In this document: positions 63,641 through 64,000 of the stretch, one piece after another
Numbering within the stretch: position 1 is the first letter of the stretch
Layout of the letters: the number at the start of each line of letters is the position of its first letter
NCBI RefSeq assembly: GCF_000299415.1
Contig: NZ_AMPG01000003.1
Coordinates: forward strand, 440,093 to 504,092
From: Candidatus Microthrix parvicella Bio17-1
GTDB lineage: Bacteria > Actinomycetota > Acidimicrobiia > Acidimicrobiales > Microtrichaceae
DNA length: 64,000 bases
Reading direction: 5' to 3'
The notes under the pieces: model-generated
The model's input: the letters and a program-made list of their open reading frames with translations, nothing else
The model's database searches: none
Told to the model about the DNA's origin: nothing
Made by a program: the position numbers and the translations under genes

Positions 63641-64000
63641 TCATGTGCACACCGCCATCTGCGGGAACCGTGCGAGTTCATGGCGCACCCGGTCGGCTAA
63701 CGGTGGAGGGCAGTCGTCGCCCTGGGTCCAGCCGACCACCAGGTTGAGCGCCCACGCCATCAGCTCGTCCTTGATCCACCTGCCACCTCGCACCCGATCG
63801 CCACTAGGTGGGTGGCGGATGGCCCACACCGGTCGGAGCTGCTTCGAACCGGCGCCAATACACATCGTTGCCAGGTCCTGGTGGGTGATCCACTCGGGCA
63901 ACTGGTCGGCCACGTAGATCACCCGCAGGGCAATCGCCAGCCCGGGAGTGCGTTCCAGTAGGTGGCGACGCTCTGGTGATGCCAGTCCGCCGAACACCCC
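63641..64000 (-). CDS. Hypothetical protein, 5' end beyond window
   Basis: The frame is open to the window edge, so the true start is probably outside. The visible ~119 residues have no recognised domain; they hold Trp-rich stretches (LPEWITHQDLATMC, GGRWIKDELMAWALNLVVGW) suggesting a compact helical fold. It is on the same strand and spacing as the zinc-finger and winged-helix genes, so it probably belongs to the same element operon. Confidence 0.4.
   Translation of the reverse strand, partial: GVFGGLASPERRHLLERTPGLAIALRVIYVADQLPEWITHQDLATMCIGAGSKQLRPVWAIRHPPSGDRVRGGRWIKDELMAWALNLVVGWTQGDDCPPPLADRVRHELARFPQMAVCT

Noticed and set aside
56177-64000. A second copy of the tRNA-Thr 3' end (attachment site)
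   Set aside because: I looked for the T-arm and acceptor sequence again to the end of the window and did not find it; it may lie beyond.

Overview
The window is one contiguous piece of a high-GC actinobacterial chromosome. Several traits point to Actinomycetota: many GTG/TTG starts, 4-nt ATGA/GTGA gene overlaps, a CysO-type sulfur carrier, GpgS, HemQ/ChdC, a lone groEL with a CIRCE operator, a TopA with a lysine-rich tail, and a Tad locus. The gene set would suit an acidimicrobial (Ilumatobacter/Microthrix-like) lineage, but that placement is inference from gene content only.

Layout. 0-10 kb: the 3' part of a fused ispDF, rlmB, a LytR_C-domain protein, glycerate kinase overlapping convergently with gpgS, cysO, groEL, a flippase-like membrane protein with a degenerate kinase domain, and hemQ. 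10-16 kb: a branched-chain amino-acid ABC transporter (livHMGF) facing its binding-protein gene across a strong hairpin terminator. LivH carries an unusual secreted N-terminal domain, and the binding protein looks circularly permuted. 16-20 kb: the nitrogen module amt-glnB-glnD. 20-26 kb: NUDIX and GNAT enzymes, a secreted PQQ-type sugar dehydrogenase, a PhoU-Na/Pi pair, a GtrA protein and a methyltransferase. 26-32 kb: a leftward glycan/lipid-type cluster (glycosyltransferase, methyltransferase, cyclase-like (alpha/alpha) barrel protein, secreted protein) and a large membrane spermidine-synthase-like protein. 32-36.6 kb: a compact Tad/Flp pilus operon. 36.6-40.3 kb: a glutathione peroxidase whose catalytic codon is in-frame TGA followed by a bacterial-type SECIS hairpin, an MrfA-like helicase, and an RsbW-like kinase. 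40.5-46.8 kb: a complete seven-gene Mrp Na+/H+ antiporter operon (A-G). 47-56 kb: acyl-CoA dehydrogenase, topA, an MFS protein, tmk, holB, a polysaccharide deacetylase and tRNA-Thr(CGT).

From the tRNA to the window end (56.2-64 kb) the character changes. There is a CnaB-type surface protein and an SGNH lipoprotein, then a plasmid-style ParA plus ribbon-helix-helix pair, a 19-copy CTCCCG repeat in gene-poor DNA, a lower-GC orphan gene with a C-terminal membrane anchor, a winged-helix replication-type protein, and small zinc-finger and unknown proteins. This looks like an integrated plasmid or integrative element beside the tRNA; no integrase or second attachment site lies inside the window.

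The strongest non-routine observations are the selenocysteine glutathione peroxidase with its SECIS (a conventional gene call would cut it in two), the circularly permuted binding protein, the LivH fusion, and the CIRCE operator lying over the cysO stop codon.
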